DNA of 6,150 nucleotides, from positions 1 through 6,150 of the forward strand of contig CASECK010000027.1 in assembly GCA_949286295.1 (NCBI GenBank), given 5' to 3'. This DNA is from an uncultured bacterium. GTDB taxonomy: Bacteria; Bacillota; Clostridia; Oscillospirales; Oscillospiraceae. A model generated the notes under the pieces. It saw only the letters and a list, made by a program, of their open reading frames with translations. It ran no database searches and was not told the origin of the DNA. A program made the position numbers and the translations under genes. Below are positions 5,741 to 6,150 of this stretch, piece by piece; position 1 is the first letter of the stretch; each line of letters begins with the position of its first letter.

Positions 5741-5748
5741 CCTCCTTT
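5741..5748 (-). promoter_or_regulatory. Ribosome binding site fixing the metallophosphoesterase GTG start
   Basis: On the - strand this reads AAAGGAGG, 7 bases before the GTG at 5733. It is a near-perfect match to the 16S 3' end and overrules the longer reading frame beginning at 5838. Confidence 0.85.
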
Positions 5749-5761
5749 ACAAGCGCCCGCG

Positions 5762-5799
5762 CCGCCGCGGGAGCGGCGGGGGGCCGGACCGGGGTCCGG
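5762..5799 (-). promoter_or_regulatory. Two tandem hairpins in the metallophosphoesterase 5' leader
   Basis: In transcript order, a 6-bp stem (CCGGAC / GTCCGG, + strand 5784-5789 and 5794-5799, 4-base loop) is followed by a 7-bp stem (+ strand CCGCCGC 5762-5768 and GCGGCGG 5773-5779, 4-base loop). The second ends 13 bases before the ribosome binding site. The pattern parallels the two hairpins in the degV leader, though the sequences differ. No U-run follows, so they are not terminators. Confidence 0.45.
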
Positions 5800-5809
5800 T
5801 TTCCCGGCC

Positions 5810-5838
5810 ATCATATCATAAAAGCGCCCGGGCCGCAA
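5810..5838 (-). promoter_or_regulatory. Candidate promoter for the metallophosphoesterase / DUF2156 unit
   Basis: On the - strand, TTGCGG (5838-5833) and TATGAT (5815-5810, 5 of 6 consensus) are 17 bases apart. The -10 is part of the double element TATGATATGAT. The -35 is weak (3 of 6). Start of transcription would be near 5803, giving a leader of about 70 bases. Confidence 0.6.
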
Positions 5839-5852
5839 GGGGCGGACAGAAG

Positions 5853-5883
5853 CGAGCGGGTGGGGCAGCGCCCCACCCGCTCG
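5853..5883 (-). terminator. Terminator hairpin downstream of the rubrerythrin gene
   Basis: A perfect 13-bp stem (CGAGCGGGTGGGG at 5853-5865 and its complement at 5871-5883) with a 5-base loop lies 12 bases after the rubrerythrin stop. The - strand tail reads CTTCTGTCC, so the U-tract is poor; it may end transcription inefficiently or mainly protect the 3' end. The next promoter's -35 begins 14 bases further on. Confidence 0.65.
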
Positions 5884-5895
5884 GATGGTGAATTC

Positions 5896-6150
5896 TCAGC
5901 CGAAGTACCGCTTCAGCAGGCCCTCGAAGGCCTTGCCGTGACGGGCCTCGTCCCGGGCCATCTCATGGACGGTATCGTGGATGGCGTCCAGGCCCAGCTC
6001 CTTGGCGCGCTTGGCCAGCTCGAACTTGCCGGCGGTGGCGCCGTTCTCGGCGTCCACCCGCATCTCCAGGTTCTTCTTGGTGGAGTCGGTGACCACCTCG
6101 CCCAGCAGCTCGGCGAACTTGGCGGCGTGCTCGGCCTCCTCATAGGCGGC
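5896..6150 (-). CDS. Rubrerythrin family protein, C-terminal ferritin-like part (truncated by window)
   Basis: The frame is open to the window edge and shows the last 84 residues. It carries ferritin-like di-iron marks: EEAEHAAKF near the N-terminal end of the fragment, MRVDAENGATAGKF in the middle, and DEARHGKAFEGLLKRYFG at the C-terminus, where Glu and His of the ExxH-type motifs would bind iron. The protein ends with the ferritin-like domain and has no C-terminal rubredoxin, which fits the Clostridia 'reverse' rubrerythrins that carry rubredoxin at the N-terminus; that part is outside the window. Such proteins reduce hydrogen peroxide with electrons from NADH or rubredoxin and protect anaerobes from oxygen exposure. 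The GTG at 6096 is an internal codon, not the start. A hairpin terminator (5853-5883) follows. Confidence 0.88.
   Translation of the reverse strand, partial: AAYEEAEHAAKFAELLGEVVTDSTKKNLEMRVDAENGATAGKFELAKRAKELGLDAIHDTVHEMARDEARHGKAFEGLLKRYFG

Noticed and set aside
1..6150. Mobile element, CRISPR, phage or defence system
   Set aside because: No transposase, integrase, direct-repeat array, tRNA-end repeat or defence-type domain is visible; gene composition is uniform across the window.

Overview
The window looks like chromosome from a GC-rich, anaerobic, low-redox gut Clostridia lineage (Oscillospiraceae/Flavonifractor-like). This is inferred from the DegV protein, a DUF4358 lipoprotein, a Clostridia-type rubrerythrin, strong AGGAGG ribosome binding sites and strongly GC-biased third codon positions. 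No tRNA, rRNA, CRISPR array, insertion sequence, phage gene or integration site was found. It reads as ordinary core/housekeeping chromosome with some lightly characterised envelope genes.

Layout on the + strand: the 3' end of an NhaC-type Na+/H+ antiporter gene (1-837); then a separately promoted degV-family gene (979-1887) ending in a strong intrinsic terminator (1895-1931); then a two-gene operon (2112-3583) encoding a membrane-anchored SGNH/GDSL hydrolase-like protein and a DUF4358 lipoprotein, overlapping by 4 bases. The operon promoter carries a 16-bp perfect palindrome between its -35 and -10 elements.

Layout on the - strand: from the right edge come the C-terminal ferritin-like part of a rubrerythrin (5896-6150), a long hairpin terminator, and a promoter driving a two-gene unit. 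That unit holds a metallophosphoesterase with an SH3-like tail (GTG start at 5733) and, 28 bases further on, a DUF2156/MprF-C-terminal-domain-like acyltransferase (3705-4607). The + and - units converge on a perfect 18-bp hairpin with a GAAA loop (3634-3673), a likely bidirectional terminator.

How the genes may work together: the SGNH and DUF4358 products would both sit on the outer face of the membrane and probably act together on an envelope substrate. The DegV protein (fatty-acid binding), the DUF2156 transferase-like protein and the antiporter are also membrane or lipid related, but nothing in the sequence ties them into one pathway. The most interesting material is regulatory: the palindromic operator candidate, the pairs of GC-rich hairpins in 5' leaders just ahead of ribosome binding sites, and a G-quadruplex motif in the linker-coding part of the SGNH gene. 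I do not see a clear new defence or mobile system.
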